Source of the DNA: Ruminococcus sp.
Lineage (GTDB): Bacteria > Bacillota > Clostridia > Oscillospirales > Ruminococcaceae
Assembly (NCBI GenBank): GCA_017460665.1
Contig: JAFUAO010000069.1
Coordinates: 1 to 50,331 of the forward strand
Direction of reading: 5' to 3'
Length of the DNA: 50,331 bases
Shown: one piece after another, positions 41,107 to 48,996 of the stretch
How the letters are laid out: each line of letters starts with the position of its first letter
Numbering within the stretch: position 1 is the stretch's first letter
Made by a program: the position numbers and the translations under genes
Notes under the pieces: generated by a model
Seen by the model: the letters and a program-made list of their open reading frames with translations, nothing else
Databases searched by the model: none
Told to the model about the DNA's origin: nothing

Positions 41107-43038
41107 ATGAAATTAGTACAGAAGGCTGTCTCTGCCGCTACAGCAGCGATCATGGCCGCCTCTGCGTGCGCTGTCAACATAAGCACTGTTGGCATGGCTG
41201 ACGCTGCCGGCTCAAAGGCTGCTATCGACCTTGTGAACGACATGGGCCTGGGCTGGAACCTGGGCAACACCTTCGACGCTTGGAGCGCCTCCTACGTTAA
41301 CGGCGGCTGCCCTGCAAGCTCTTATGAGACTATCTGGGGAAATGCAGTTACTACTCAGGAAATGATCAGCGAGATCCATAAGTACGGCTTCAACAGCGTC
41401 CGTATCCCGATCACCTTCGGAAAATGTACAGATCCTACCACCTTTATCATAGACGAGGATTACCTTGCCCGTGTCAAGGAGGTAGTAGGCTACTGCACGA
41501 ATGAGGGTATGTATGCTATCGTCGATATGCATTGGGACTGGCTCTCAGAAAGTGCCGGTGCGACCTCATGGCTCAATAAGGGACTTGACGCTGAGGCTCA
41601 GTTCAAGTCGATGTGGACTCAGATAGCCAACTATTTCAAGAACTGCGACGAGCACGTTGTATTCCAGGATATGAACGAGGTTTGGTGGGGCAATAACTAC
41701 ACATCTGCAACCTCCACTTCATACAATGTTCTCAATACCCTGAACAAGGACTTCGTTGACGTAGTAAGAGCTACAGGCGGCAACAATGCCAACCGTCTCC
41801 TGGTGATCGCAGGTGCGAACGCTGACCTTACGAATACTATCAGCAGCTCATATACCGTTCCCGATGACGAGATGGTAGCTGTAGATATCCACTATTATAC
41901 TCCGTCTCCGTTCTGCGTAATGAAGGCCAATGAGAACTGGGACGGCATTACTCCTCAGACCACATGGGGCACAGCCGCAGAGAAGGCTGCTGTTGCTACA
42001 GACCTTAACAAGCTCAAGAACAGATTCGTTGACAATAATATCCCCGTTATCATCGGCGAGTACGGTGTCCTCACAAATGAGGGCAAGGATCAGTCCTCTA
42101 TCGAGGCCTTCATCGAGACCGTTGCAGGTACTGCCTACTCCATGAACGGTATCTCAGGCTTCCTCTGGGACGACAGCGATGCCGGCGGACACGAGTACTT
42201 CAGCAGAAAGAACCTGAAGTGGTGGGACGAGAAGATCGGCGACATCTACTCCAGCATCTCCAAGACAGGCTATAAGGCCCCCACTATCGACTGGGTAGAG
42301 ACTGAACCTGATGAAGACAACCTTTATACGATCGGTAATTCTACAAGACTCAAGATAGACTTTGATTGTCCTTTTGCAAACGATGACCACCACATTTCAG
42401 GTACAGGTACAGTAAGCTGGTGGGATCTGGTCACAAATTCATGGCATCAGAACGCTATCATTTTCGGAGTTACATCTGACGAAAACGGTCTGCATTTCAA
42501 TGAGCTTGGTGAAGAAGACGAAAATAAAGAAAGACCGATAGTTCAGTACGGATATGTAAATATTCCTTCTGATGCTATGCCTACAAGTGTAAAGCTCGAG
42601 CTTGCATGGTTCGGCTACAACCGCTTTGAAAACGGCGAATATGTAGAATGGGCAGGAGAGGTTCCTTCGGATTCTTACCCAACAATTTCCAAGGTCTGGA
42701 TCGACGGCGTTGTCGAGGATGAGCCCACGACCGAGCCTGTTACCACTGAGCCTACTACAGAGCCTACTACAGATACTCCCTCAAATGTAGTTTGGGGCGA
42801 CGCTAACTGCAACGGCGATGTGAACCTGAGCGACGCAGTTGCTATCCTCCAGTATGTTGCACTCCCTGCGAAGTACGCACTCTCTGAGGAGGGCGAGCGT
42901 AATGCAGACGTTGTTGACAACGGCACCAGCGGTATCAACGGTATCGACGCTCTGGCCGTACAGATGGTAGACGCAAAGCTCCTGACAACAGACGATCTTC
43001 CTATCAGCAGAGAAGCTCTCTCAGCTAAGGGCAAATAA
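41107..43038 (+). CDS. Secreted GH5 endoglucanase with an unassigned beta-rich module and a dockerin
   Basis: A 643-residue cellulosomal enzyme. Residues 1-34 are a signal peptide (cleavage after ADA). Residues 38-385 are a GH5 (beta/alpha)8 barrel, subfamily 4-like: GLGWNLGNTFD (47-57), acid/base Glu191 in QDMNEVWWG, nucleophile Glu318 in IIGEYG, and WDDSDAGGHEYF near the end. Residues 405-535 are an aromatic-rich beta domain (VSWWDLVTNSWHQNAI) that could be a carbohydrate-binding module; I cannot assign a family. A linker TTEPVTTEPTTEPTTDTP (541-558) leads to a type I dockerin (562-630) with GDANCNGDVNL and NGTSGINGIDAL, very similar to the GH30 dockerin. AAGGAG lies 10 nt upstream of the ATG. 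Codon use is AT-richer than its neighbours, most of all in 42300-42690. Confidence 0.95.
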   Translation: MKLVQKAVSAATAAIMAASACAVNISTVGMADAAGSKAAIDLVNDMGLGWNLGNTFDAWSASYVNGGCPASSYETIWGNAVTTQEMISEIHKYGFNSVRIPITFGKCTDPTTFIIDEDYLARVKEVVGYCTNEGMYAIVDMHWDWLSESAGATSWLNKGLDAEAQFKSMWTQIANYFKNCDEHVVFQDMNEVWWGNNYTSATSTSYNVLNTLNKDFVDVVRATGGNNANRLLVIAGANADLTNTISSSYTVPDDEMVAVDIHYYTPSPFCVMKANENWDGITPQTTWGTAAEKAAVATDLNKLKNRFVDNNIPVIIGEYGVLTNEGKDQSSIEAFIETVAGTAYSMNGISGFLWDDSDAGGHEYFSRKNLKWWDEKIGDIYSSISKTGYKAPTIDWVETEPDEDNLYTIGNSTRLKIDFDCPFANDDHHISGTGTVSWWDLVTNSWHQNAIIFGVTSDENGLHFNELGEEDENKERPIVQYGYVNIPSDAMPTSVKLELAWFGYNRFENGEYVEWAGEVPSDSYPTISKVWIDGVVEDEPTTEPVTTEPTTEPTTDTPSNVVWGDANCNGDVNLSDAVAILQYVALPAKYALSEEGERNADVVDNGTSGINGIDALAVQMVDAKLLTTDDLPISREALSAKGK

Positions 43039-43075
43039 AAGGTCGTCCCGTAAGACGGATACCCATACAAAACCC

Positions 43076-43115
43076 ATGCCCCAAAGCATTTCAAAGTGCT
43101 TCGGGGCATTTTTTT
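43076..43115 (+). terminator. Terminator of the GH5 gene
   Basis: ATGCCCC-AAAGCA...TGCTT-GGGGCAT with a T7 tract. Same repeat family as 35171-35210, in opposite orientation. Confidence 0.85.
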
Positions 43116-43142
43116 GCCTTCATTATCTGAACTCCTACTTTT

Positions 43143-43154
43143 TGCATATATGCA
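43143..43154. promoter_or_regulatory. Perfect 12-bp palindrome upstream of feoB
   Basis: TGCATATATGCA lies 40 bp upstream of the feoB-like start. It may be a repressor-binding site or simply part of the -10 region; no Fur or DtxR consensus is recognisable. Confidence 0.35.
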
Positions 43155-43193
43155 GCTCCTCCGGAATAAGATCTATCGAGAGGGGGAGTTTCT

Positions 43194-45176
43194 GTGAAGG
43201 AAAAAACTGAGCTGAGGGTGGCCCTTGCCGGGAACCCGAACGTAGGGAAATCCACCGTATTCAACGCCCTGACCGGCATGGACCAGCACACCGGCAACTG
43301 GTCCGGCAAGACCGTTGCTCCGGCGGAGGGGCACCTTACTGCCGGGGGCTTTGACATAACTCTTGTGGACATTCCGGGGCTGTATTCGCTGAGGGGCGGC
43401 TCGGCGGAGGAGAAGGCGGCCCGGGACGAGATCGCCTCCGGCCGTGCGGAGGTCGTGGTGGTGGTCTGTGACGGAGGCTGCCTTCAGCGGAATTTGAGCC
43501 TAGCCCTTCAGATAATTGAGGAGCAGCCCCGGACGGTGATCTGCGTAAATCTTCTGGACGAGGCCGCCGCCCGTGGCATAAACGTGGACACCGATGCCCT
43601 CAGCGAGGCGCTGGGGGTCCCGGTGGTGGGAGCTGCCGCCCGGAGAGGAGAAGGCCTTGACCGGCTGACCGAGGCCATATGTCAGGCTGCCGCCGCTCCG
43701 CCCCCTGAGATCGCTCCCACCGAGCTTCCGGAGGAGCTCTCCGCAGCCGCCGACCGTGCCTGTCAGATCCTTGGCCGTGGGAGGATCCACGCTCTCCGGG
43801 CATTGGAGGGGGACCCAGATCTTGCCGAGACACCGGAGATAGCTCAGCTTCGCCGGGAGCTGGGCCTTGACTGCGGCCAGATCTCCGACATGGTGAGCCT
43901 TGCCTATATGAGCCGGGCGCAGAGGGTAGCCGAAGCCGCCCTGAGCTTCACCGAAACAGCCAGATCCGGCCGAGACCGGCGGCTGGACCGGCTCTTCACC
44001 AGCCCCCTTACCGGGATCCCCGTCATGCTCCTGCTGCTGGGAGCGGTCCTTTGGCTGACGGTGGCCGGGGCGAATTATCCCTCGGAGCTGCTGTCAAGGG
44101 GCTTCTCTTCGCTGGGGGAGGTCCTCTCACGGGGCATGATCCGCCTTGGAGCCCCGAGCTGGCTGGAGGGCGCATTGATCCAAGGCGTCTACCGGACCCT
44201 TTCCTGGGTGGTCTCGGTGATGCTGCCGCCCATGGCGATCTTCTTCCCCATGTTCACCCTGCTGGAGGACTTCGGCTATCTGCCGAGGATGGCCTTCGCC
44301 CTTGACGGCTGTTTCCGGTGCGCCGGGGCCTGCGGAAAACAGGCCATGACCATGGCCATGGGGCTGGGCTGCAACGCCTGCGGAGTGACGGGCTGCCGGA
44401 CGATCGACTCGCCGAGGGAGCGACTGATCGGGATCCTGACCAACAGCTTCATGCCCTGCAACGGCCGGTTCCCGGTGATCATCTCCGTTACCGCAATGTT
44501 CCTTGCCGGGAGCTCGCTGGGGAGCGCCGGGGTGGTCCTTGGCTGTCTTTTGGCGGGAGCCCTCATGACCCTTGCCGTGTCGAAGCTGCTGAGCGTTACC
44601 CTGCTAAAGGGCGAAACATCGGCCTTTACCCTGGAGCTCCCACCTTATCGCCGGCCCCAGATCGGAAGAGTGCTGGTCCGCTCGCTGCTGGACCGGACGG
44701 TCTTCGTTTTAGGGCGAGCCTGTGCAGCGGCGGCGCCCTGCGGACTGCTGATCTGGTGTCTGGCCAACATCTCCCCCGGAGGAGAGAGCCTTCTTGCCCG
44801 GGCAGCCGGAGCGCTGGCTCCGCTGGGGGAGCTCATGGGGCTGGACGGGACGGTGCTGCTGGCCTTCATACTGGGCTTCCCGGCCAACGAGATCGTGGTG
44901 CCGATCATACTGATGAGCTATCTTTCTCAGGGCTCACTGACGGAGGCGCCGGGGCTGACCGAGATCCGTGAGCTGCTCATAGCCAACGGCTGGGGGAGCC
45001 TCCGGGCGGTGTGCATGGTGGTGTTCACCCTGTTCCACTTCCCCTGCGCCACCACCTGTCTCACCATAAAAAAAGAAACGGGCAGCCTTAGATGGACTGC
45101 CCTGAGCATAGCCCTTCCCACGCTGGTGGGAGGAGCGTTATGCGTGGTCATTCACTTGCTGTCGGAGCTGCTCTGA
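43194..45176 (+). CDS. feoB: FeoB-like ferrous iron transporter
   Basis: A 660-residue protein with an N-terminal GTPase (G1 AGNPNVGKST 11-20, G3 DIPGLYSL 59-66, G4 NLLDEA 119-124), a helical linker, and a C-terminal membrane domain from about 270 with the two Gate regions. The gate segment GLGCNACGVTGCRTIDSPRE carries extra cysteines compared with enteric FeoB, a variant common in clostridia. GTG start with GAGGGGGAG 5 nt upstream. No feoA is adjacent. The last 25 bp overlap the 3' end of the convergent cysteine-cluster gene. Confidence 0.92.
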   Translation: MKEKTELRVALAGNPNVGKSTVFNALTGMDQHTGNWSGKTVAPAEGHLTAGGFDITLVDIPGLYSLRGGSAEEKAARDEIASGRAEVVVVVCDGGCLQRNLSLALQIIEEQPRTVICVNLLDEAAARGINVDTDALSEALGVPVVGAAARRGEGLDRLTEAICQAAAAPPPEIAPTELPEELSAAADRACQILGRGRIHALRALEGDPDLAETPEIAQLRRELGLDCGQISDMVSLAYMSRAQRVAEAALSFTETARSGRDRRLDRLFTSPLTGIPVMLLLLGAVLWLTVAGANYPSELLSRGFSSLGEVLSRGMIRLGAPSWLEGALIQGVYRTLSWVVSVMLPPMAIFFPMFTLLEDFGYLPRMAFALDGCFRCAGACGKQAMTMAMGLGCNACGVTGCRTIDSPRERLIGILTNSFMPCNGRFPVIISVTAMFLAGSSLGSAGVVLGCLLAGALMTLAVSKLLSVTLLKGETSAFTLELPPYRRPQIGRVLVRSLLDRTVFVLGRACAAAAPCGLLIWCLANISPGGESLLARAAGALAPLGELMGLDGTVLLAFILGFPANEIVVPIILMSYLSQGSLTEAPGLTEIRELLIANGWGSLRAVCMVVFTLFHFPCATTCLTIKKETGSLRWTALSIALPTLVGGALCVVIHLLSELL

Positions 45177-45658
45177 GGCTCGAAGAGGAGCACAGGGTAG
45201 CCCTCGTAGTAGGGCTTGACGATCTCCGGGTGAGCGTCTGCGTAGGCGAAGATCGTCTCGGCGAGGCCCTCCTTCAGGAACTCCACGAGCTGAGACAGGG
45301 GACGGGAGTAGAGCTCTCCGCAAAGGGAGGCGATCGTAATGGCCCGGCGGCCGCCCACGTTCATGATGCGGTAGGGCCAGATCCGGCAGTCGAAGGGCTT
45401 GTCGTCGCCCAGCATACAGCCCTTTTCGGTGAGGGCAGGGCAGGTAAAGAGCCCATCGGGGCCGAATTTTTCCACCCGGAAGATGAAGCCGCTGTCCTTG
45501 GGGACGAATTTAGTGTCTGGGGAGGCCTCACTGATCCGGTCACGGAGCTGAGGGGTAAAGACCGGGGTCTCCCAGACCTCATAGCGGTCGAAGATACAGC
45601 ACAGGCGGCACTGAGCGCAGGCCTGGCTGCTTAAGATCTTTTTGAGCAAAGGTATCAC
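45152..45658 (-). CDS. YkgJ-type cysteine cluster protein
   Basis: Residues from CAQCRLCC to CPALTEKGCMLGDDKPFDCRIWPYR form the CxxCxxCC...C...C pattern of the zinc- or iron-chelating CxxCxxCC/YkgJ family, sometimes linked to Fe-S or metal handling. I place the start at the GTG at 45658 (168 residues), because the frame further upstream reads through a 40-bp tandem repeat and palindromic repeats and has no family match; the ribosome site at the GTG is weak (TTGGA), so the start is uncertain. It is convergent with feoB and overlaps it by 25 bp. Confidence 0.75.
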   Translation of the reverse strand: MIPLLKKILSSQACAQCRLCCIFDRYEVWETPVFTPQLRDRISEASPDTKFVPKDSGFIFRVEKFGPDGLFTCPALTEKGCMLGDDKPFDCRIWPYRIMNVGGRRAITIASLCGELYSRPLSQLVEFLKEGLAETIFAYADAHPEIVKPYYEGYPVLLFEPQSSSDSK

Positions 45659-45732
45659 CGTCCAAAAACAAAAGATCGGGTTTCCAAATGGATCGCCGTT
45701 CAAAAAACAAAAGATCGGGTTTCCAAAGGGAT
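45656..45732. repeat. Tandem duplication of about 39 bp upstream of the cysteine-cluster gene
   Basis: Two adjacent copies of CCGTYCAAAAA(A)CAAAAGATCGGGTTTCCAAA, starting at 45659 and 45697, differ at a few positions. They lie at the edge of a palindromic repeat block. Confidence 0.8.
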
Positions 45733-45988
45733 CACATCCCTTTGGCGGAGTCCAGAGGCAGAGCCTCTGGCGGGTGCAGGGCAGAGCCCTGCATTGGCTT
45801 AAAGCGCCTCGCAAGGGGTGAATTGAAAAACAGTCCGGGGGACTGTTTTTCAAGAGGGGACGCCTTGCAAGTTAAGGCGTCCCCTGCCACCGGTCATAAG
45901 CAAGTGAGCCCTGCCGCTAAGCGGCAGCAAAGCCTCCCAAAAATATATCCAAAAACAAGACCCGCCGAGAGATCAGCGGGTATTCTTC
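45733..45988. repeat. Palindromic repeat block, third copy of the window-end element
   Basis: No gene is seen. Hairpins in order: CCAAAGGGAT/ATCCCTTTGG (about 45723-45745), CCAGAGGC-GCCTCTGG, TGCAGGGC-GCCCTGCA, GAAAAACAGTCC/GGACTGTTTTTC (about 45825-45851), GGGGACGCCTT/AAGGCGTCCCC and GCCGCT-AGCGGC. The order and several stems match 1-200 and, inverted, 50058-50250, with compensated base changes in the stems (CTCT against CCTT). CGCTGATCTCTCGGCGGGTC at the right edge overlaps the presumed khpA terminator (CCGC...GCGG). Confidence 0.75.
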
Positions 45989-46222
45989 TTATTCTATGGT
46001 AACAGAGACCTTGAGGTCCTTCTTGGCAGCGCCGGCTCTCATGATAGTTCTGAGCGCCTTGGCGATCCTGCCCTGCTTGCCGATGACACGGCCCATATCG
46101 TCGGGAGCGACAGACAGGTGGAATACGATGACTCCCTCTGCGTCGGGCTCGTCCTCGACGATCTTGATAGCAGTCTTGTCCTCAACGAGTCCTGCTGCGA
46201 TAGCATAAAGCAGATCTTTCAT
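45989..46222 (-). CDS. khpA: KH-domain RNA-binding protein KhpA
   Basis: A 77-residue single KH domain. GxxG loop in VIGKQGRIAKALR (about 46-58). KhpA pairs with KhpB to bind many mRNAs and affects cell division. It lies downstream of rpsP as in many Firmicutes. RBS AGGTAAG just before the ATG. Confidence 0.95.
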   Translation of the reverse strand: MKDLLYAIAAGLVEDKTAIKIVEDEPDAEGVIVFHLSVAPDDMGRVIGKQGRIAKALRTIMRAGAAKKDLKVSVTIE

Positions 46223-46292
46223 AACTTACCTCCATGAGCTCTCCGGAACAGAGGCAGAGACAAAGTCTCTCCTCCTCCGTAAAAGCCGGTGA

Positions 46293-46535
46293 TCAAAGGA
46301 TACCCTCCTTCTTGAGAAGAGCCTTAACTGTGTCTGTGGGCTGAGCACCCTTAGCGATCCATTCCTTAGCCTTATCGCCGTCGATCTTAACTACTGAGGG
46401 ATCCTTAGTGGGATCGTAGTAGCCCAGCTCTTCAACGAAGCGGCCGTCTCTGGGGTATCTTGCATCAGCGACAACGACACGGTAGAAGGGAGCCTTCTTA
46501 GCGCCCATTCTTCTGAGTCTGATCTTTACTGCCAT
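46293..46535 (-). CDS. rpsP: 30S ribosomal protein S16
   Basis: An 80-residue S16: [19 protein letters not shown] with [21 protein letters not shown]. The start is the ATG at 46535, 8 nt after AAGGAGG; a GTG three codons earlier lies inside the Shine-Dalgarno and is not used. Confidence 0.98.
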   Translation of the reverse strand: MAVKIRLRRMGAKKAPFYRVVVADARYPRDGRFVEELGYYDPTKDPSVVKIDGDKAKEWIAKGAQPTDTVKALLKKEGIL

Positions 46536-46589
46536 TATTTTCACCTCCTTAAAAGGAATTTATCTCAAGCGGCGGGAGACCGCATTGGA

Positions 46590-46769
46590 TCAAAGGAATA
46601 TAGCTGCAAGCACGAAAACGATGCCAAGCCCGATGTAAAATTTCCTGGCGCCCTGGCGTCCCAGCAGCCTGACAAGGGGAGCGGCCTTGTAGTTGCGGAA
46701 GAAGAAGTCCCAGTCGAAAACTCCTGCCAAGATACAGAACGCTCCGGCCAAGATGACGATGATCTCCAT
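46590..46769 (-). CDS. Imm17-like small membrane protein
   Basis: A 59-residue protein beginning directly after the ffh stop codon (TAA-ATG), so translation is likely coupled. Two membrane helices (about 3-18 and 44-59) flank a basic, aromatic loop with FDWDFFFRNYKA and LLGRQGARKFYI. This is the pattern of the Immunity-protein-17 family as I recall it, named for predicted immunity to polymorphic toxins. No toxin gene is near; here it sits inside the ffh-rpsP housekeeping operon, which hints at a membrane-linked or general role instead. Confidence 0.75.
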   Translation of the reverse strand: MEIIVILAGAFCILAGVFDWDFFFRNYKAAPLVRLLGRQGARKFYIGLGIVFVLAAIFL

Positions 46770-48152
46770 TTAGAAGGGGAGGTCTCCGCCGCCCTTGCCT
46801 GTCATCTTGTCGAAGTTCATGCCGGCGAGCTGCTTTCTGGCCTTTCTCAGGGACATCTTGCCGCTTTTTCCGGTGAACTGCTTCATCATCTTCTGCATCT
46901 GCTCGAACTGCTTGAGGAGGCGGTTCACGTCCTCCACCTTAGTGCCCGAGCCGGCGGCGATACGTCTTTTTCTGGACGGGTTGATGATCGAGGGCTTAGC
47001 ACGCTCGGCCTTGGTCATCGAGGTGATGATCGCCTCGACTCTGCCCAGCTGGCTCTCGTCTATATCTGCGTCCTTGATCTTATCGCCCACGCCGGGGAGC
47101 ATACCGATGATGGACTTCATGCTTCCCATGCGCTTTATCTGTTTCATCTGTTCGAGGAGGTCGTCCATATCGAACTTGTTCTCCTTGAACTTCTTGGTGA
47201 GCTTTTCGGCGTCCTTTTGGGACATAACGTTCTCGGCCTTCTCAATGAGGGTGAGCACGTCGCCCATACCCAGTATACGGGAGGCCATCCTCTCGGGGTG
47301 GAACTGCTCGAAGTCGTCCAGCTTCTCGCCCATGCCGACGTACTTGATCGGCTTTCCGGTGACTGAGAGCACCGACAGCGCAGCACCGCCTCTTGTATCG
47401 GAGTCCAGCTTCGACATGAGGACACTTGTGATGCCCACGGCCTCATCGAAGGCCTTGGCGACGTTGACGGCGTCCTGGCCGGTCATAGCGTCCACCACCA
47501 GCATGATCTCATTAGGCTGGGTGAGCTCCTTTATATCCTTGAGCTCCTGCATGAGCTCCTCGTCGATATGCAGACGGCCTGCGGTATCTATGATGAGTAT
47601 ATCGTGGCCGTAGTCCTTGGCGTATTTCAGAGCCTCGCCGGCGATAGTCACAGGGCTTATCTGGCCCATCTCGAAGACCTTCACGTCAGCCTTCTGACCG
47701 ACTACCTGGAGCTGACTGATAGCAGCCGGACGGTAGATGTCACAGGCCGCCAGCAGGGGGCGGTGGCCCTCCTTTTTCAGCAGCTTAGCCAGCTTAGCGG
47801 AGTGGGTAGTCTTACCCGATCCCTGAAGGCCGCACATCATGATGACCGTAGGCGGCTTTGAGGCGTAATTTATCCGGGCATTGCTGTTGCCCATGAGAGC
47901 GCAGAGCTCCTCGTTGACGATCTTGATGACCTGCTGAGCGGGAGTAAGGCTGGCCAGCACCTCCTCGCCCACGGCTCTCTCAGAGACCTTCGCAACGAAC
48001 TCCTTGACCACCTTATAGCTTACATCGGCCTCCAGCAGCGCCAGCTTGACCTCACGCATGGCCTCCTTGACGTCGGCCTCGGTGAGCTTTCCACGGGACT
48101 TGAGCTTTTTGAAAACGGTATTTAGTTTTTCGGAAAGTCCTTCAAAAGCCAT
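46770..48152 (-). CDS. ffh: Signal recognition particle protein Ffh
   Basis: A 460-residue SRP54 GTPase that brings nascent membrane and secreted proteins to FtsY. N domain 1-90, G1 GLQGSGKTTHSAKLA (about 108-122), DTAGRL (about 190-195), TKLD-type motif as SKLDSDTRGG, and an M domain from about 300 with MLPGVGDKIKD and the SRP-RNA-binding PSRKRRIAAGSGT (about 405-418). Follows ylxM by 20 bp, as in other Firmicutes. Confidence 0.98.
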   Translation of the reverse strand: MAFEGLSEKLNTVFKKLKSRGKLTEADVKEAMREVKLALLEADVSYKVVKEFVAKVSERAVGEEVLASLTPAQQVIKIVNEELCALMGNSNARINYASKPPTVIMMCGLQGSGKTTHSAKLAKLLKKEGHRPLLAACDIYRPAAISQLQVVGQKADVKVFEMGQISPVTIAGEALKYAKDYGHDILIIDTAGRLHIDEELMQELKDIKELTQPNEIMLVVDAMTGQDAVNVAKAFDEAVGITSVLMSKLDSDTRGGAALSVLSVTGKPIKYVGMGEKLDDFEQFHPERMASRILGMGDVLTLIEKAENVMSQKDAEKLTKKFKENKFDMDDLLEQMKQIKRMGSMKSIIGMLPGVGDKIKDADIDESQLGRVEAIITSMTKAERAKPSIINPSRKRRIAAGSGTKVEDVNRLLKQFEQMQKMMKQFTGKSGKMSLRKARKQLAGMNFDKMTGKGGGDLPF

Positions 48153-48172
48153 AGCTTGTTCCTTTCGTCCGG

Positions 48173-48508
48173 TCAGAGCAGCTCTCTGCCCTTCTCGGTC
48201 TGTTCGTTTATGATACGTCGGAGCTCCTCATCGGGGATGCTCTGGGCGGCCTGTGAGATCCTTTGGAAGCACTCACGGAGGCCTGCTGTTTTCTCGGCAG
48301 CGCCCAGTTTTTCCTCATAGTTCAGGAGGATAGCCTCAGTGCGCTTGATCATGGCCCTGACGCCCTGACGGGTGATGCCAAGGGGCTGACCTATCTCAGC
48401 CAGGGAGAGGTCCTCGCAGTAATAAAGCTCCATGACGTTCCTTTGGTGCTGAGTAAGAAGGGCGCCGTAGCAGTCCAGGAGCATGACGAATTGCAGTTGC
48501 TTAGCCAT
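48173..48508 (-). CDS. ylxM: YlxM-type helix-turn-helix protein
   Basis: A 111-residue sigma-factor-region-4-like protein associated with the SRP operon. LLTQHQRNVMELYYCEDLSLAEIG and ITRQGVRAMIKR form the helix-turn-helix. The ATG at 48508 follows CGGAG by 9 nt; a longer frame starts in the leader without a ribosome site. First gene of ylxM-ffh-imm17-like-rpsP-khpA. Confidence 0.93.
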   Translation of the reverse strand: MAKQLQFVMLLDCYGALLTQHQRNVMELYYCEDLSLAEIGQPLGITRQGVRAMIKRTEAILLNYEEKLGAAEKTAGLRECFQRISQAAQSIPDEELRRIINEQTEKGRELL

Positions 48509-48554
48509 AAAACGAGCTCCGATCGGTAGGGTGTGATCTAAAATTACTTTACAC

Positions 48555-48583
48555 ATTATACACTAAGATCGTCTTTTTGTCAA
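48555..48583 (-). promoter_or_regulatory. Promoter of the ylxM-ffh-rpsP operon
   Basis: On the minus strand TTGACA (48583-48578) and TATAAT (48560-48555), exactly 17 bp apart: a perfect consensus. Confidence 0.9.
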
Positions 48584-48631
48584 GTGCCGGAGCCCTCCTG
48601 AGAGATATTTGTGCAAATTTACAGAAAATGC

Positions 48632-48660
48632 TTGATTTTTTCTTCCGCCCATGCTATAAT
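48632..48660 (+). promoter_or_regulatory. Promoter of the 82-residue protein gene
   Basis: TTGATT (48632-48637), 17-bp spacer, extended -10 TGCTATAAT (48655-48660 for the hexamer), 33 bp upstream of the start. Confidence 0.8.
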
Positions 48661-48693
48661 ATATGTATATTTTTATGAAAGAAGGTCACCACT

Positions 48694-48942
48694 ATGGATA
48701 TCAAGAAGATCATCGAAGACCTCATCGCTAAGATCAAGAACGACAAGGACTTCGGAAGCAAGTTCAAGAGCGACCCTGTCAAGACCGTTGAAGGTGCAGT
48801 TGGCGTTGACCTCCCTGACGACAAGATCAATGAGATCGTCGAGGGCATCAAGGCTAAGGTAAACCTTGACGAGCTGGGCGAAAAGGGCGGCGGTCTCATC
48901 AAGGGCCTGATCGACAAGATCAAGGGCAGCGACAACGACTGA
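48694..48942 (+). CDS. 82-residue helical protein resembling Nif11/NHLP leader peptides
   Basis: A small charged protein. The part KFKSDPVKTVEGAVGVDLPD (23-42) recalls Nif11/nitrile-hydratase-like leader peptides of RiPP precursors, and a Gly-rich break EKGGGLIKG (63-71) separates it from an amphipathic basic tail GLIKGLIDKIKGSDND. Such a layout could be a leader and core joined at a double-glycine, but there is no modifying enzyme or peptidase-transporter close by, so it may equally be an abundant structural or regulatory protein. Strong promoter, AAGAAGG ribosome site and own terminator point to high, independent expression. Confidence 0.85.
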   Translation: MDIKKIIEDLIAKIKNDKDFGSKFKSDPVKTVEGAVGVDLPDDKINEIVEGIKAKVNLDELGEKGGGLIKGLIDKIKGSDND

Positions 48943-48951
48943 GCCAAAGGG

Positions 48952-48982
48952 GGGCGTCTGTGAGAGCAGGCGTCCTTTTTTT
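48952..48982 (+). terminator. Terminator of the 82-residue protein gene
   Basis: GGGCGTCTG pairs with CAGGCGTCC (9 bp with two G-U pairs) around TGAGAG, then seven Ts. Confidence 0.8.
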
Positions 48983-48996
48983 GAAAGGAGAACGAT

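Noticed and set aside
40992-41201. A 69-codon frame covering the GH5 leader
   Set aside because: It overlaps the GH5 signal peptide in another frame, and the leader is better explained as non-coding.
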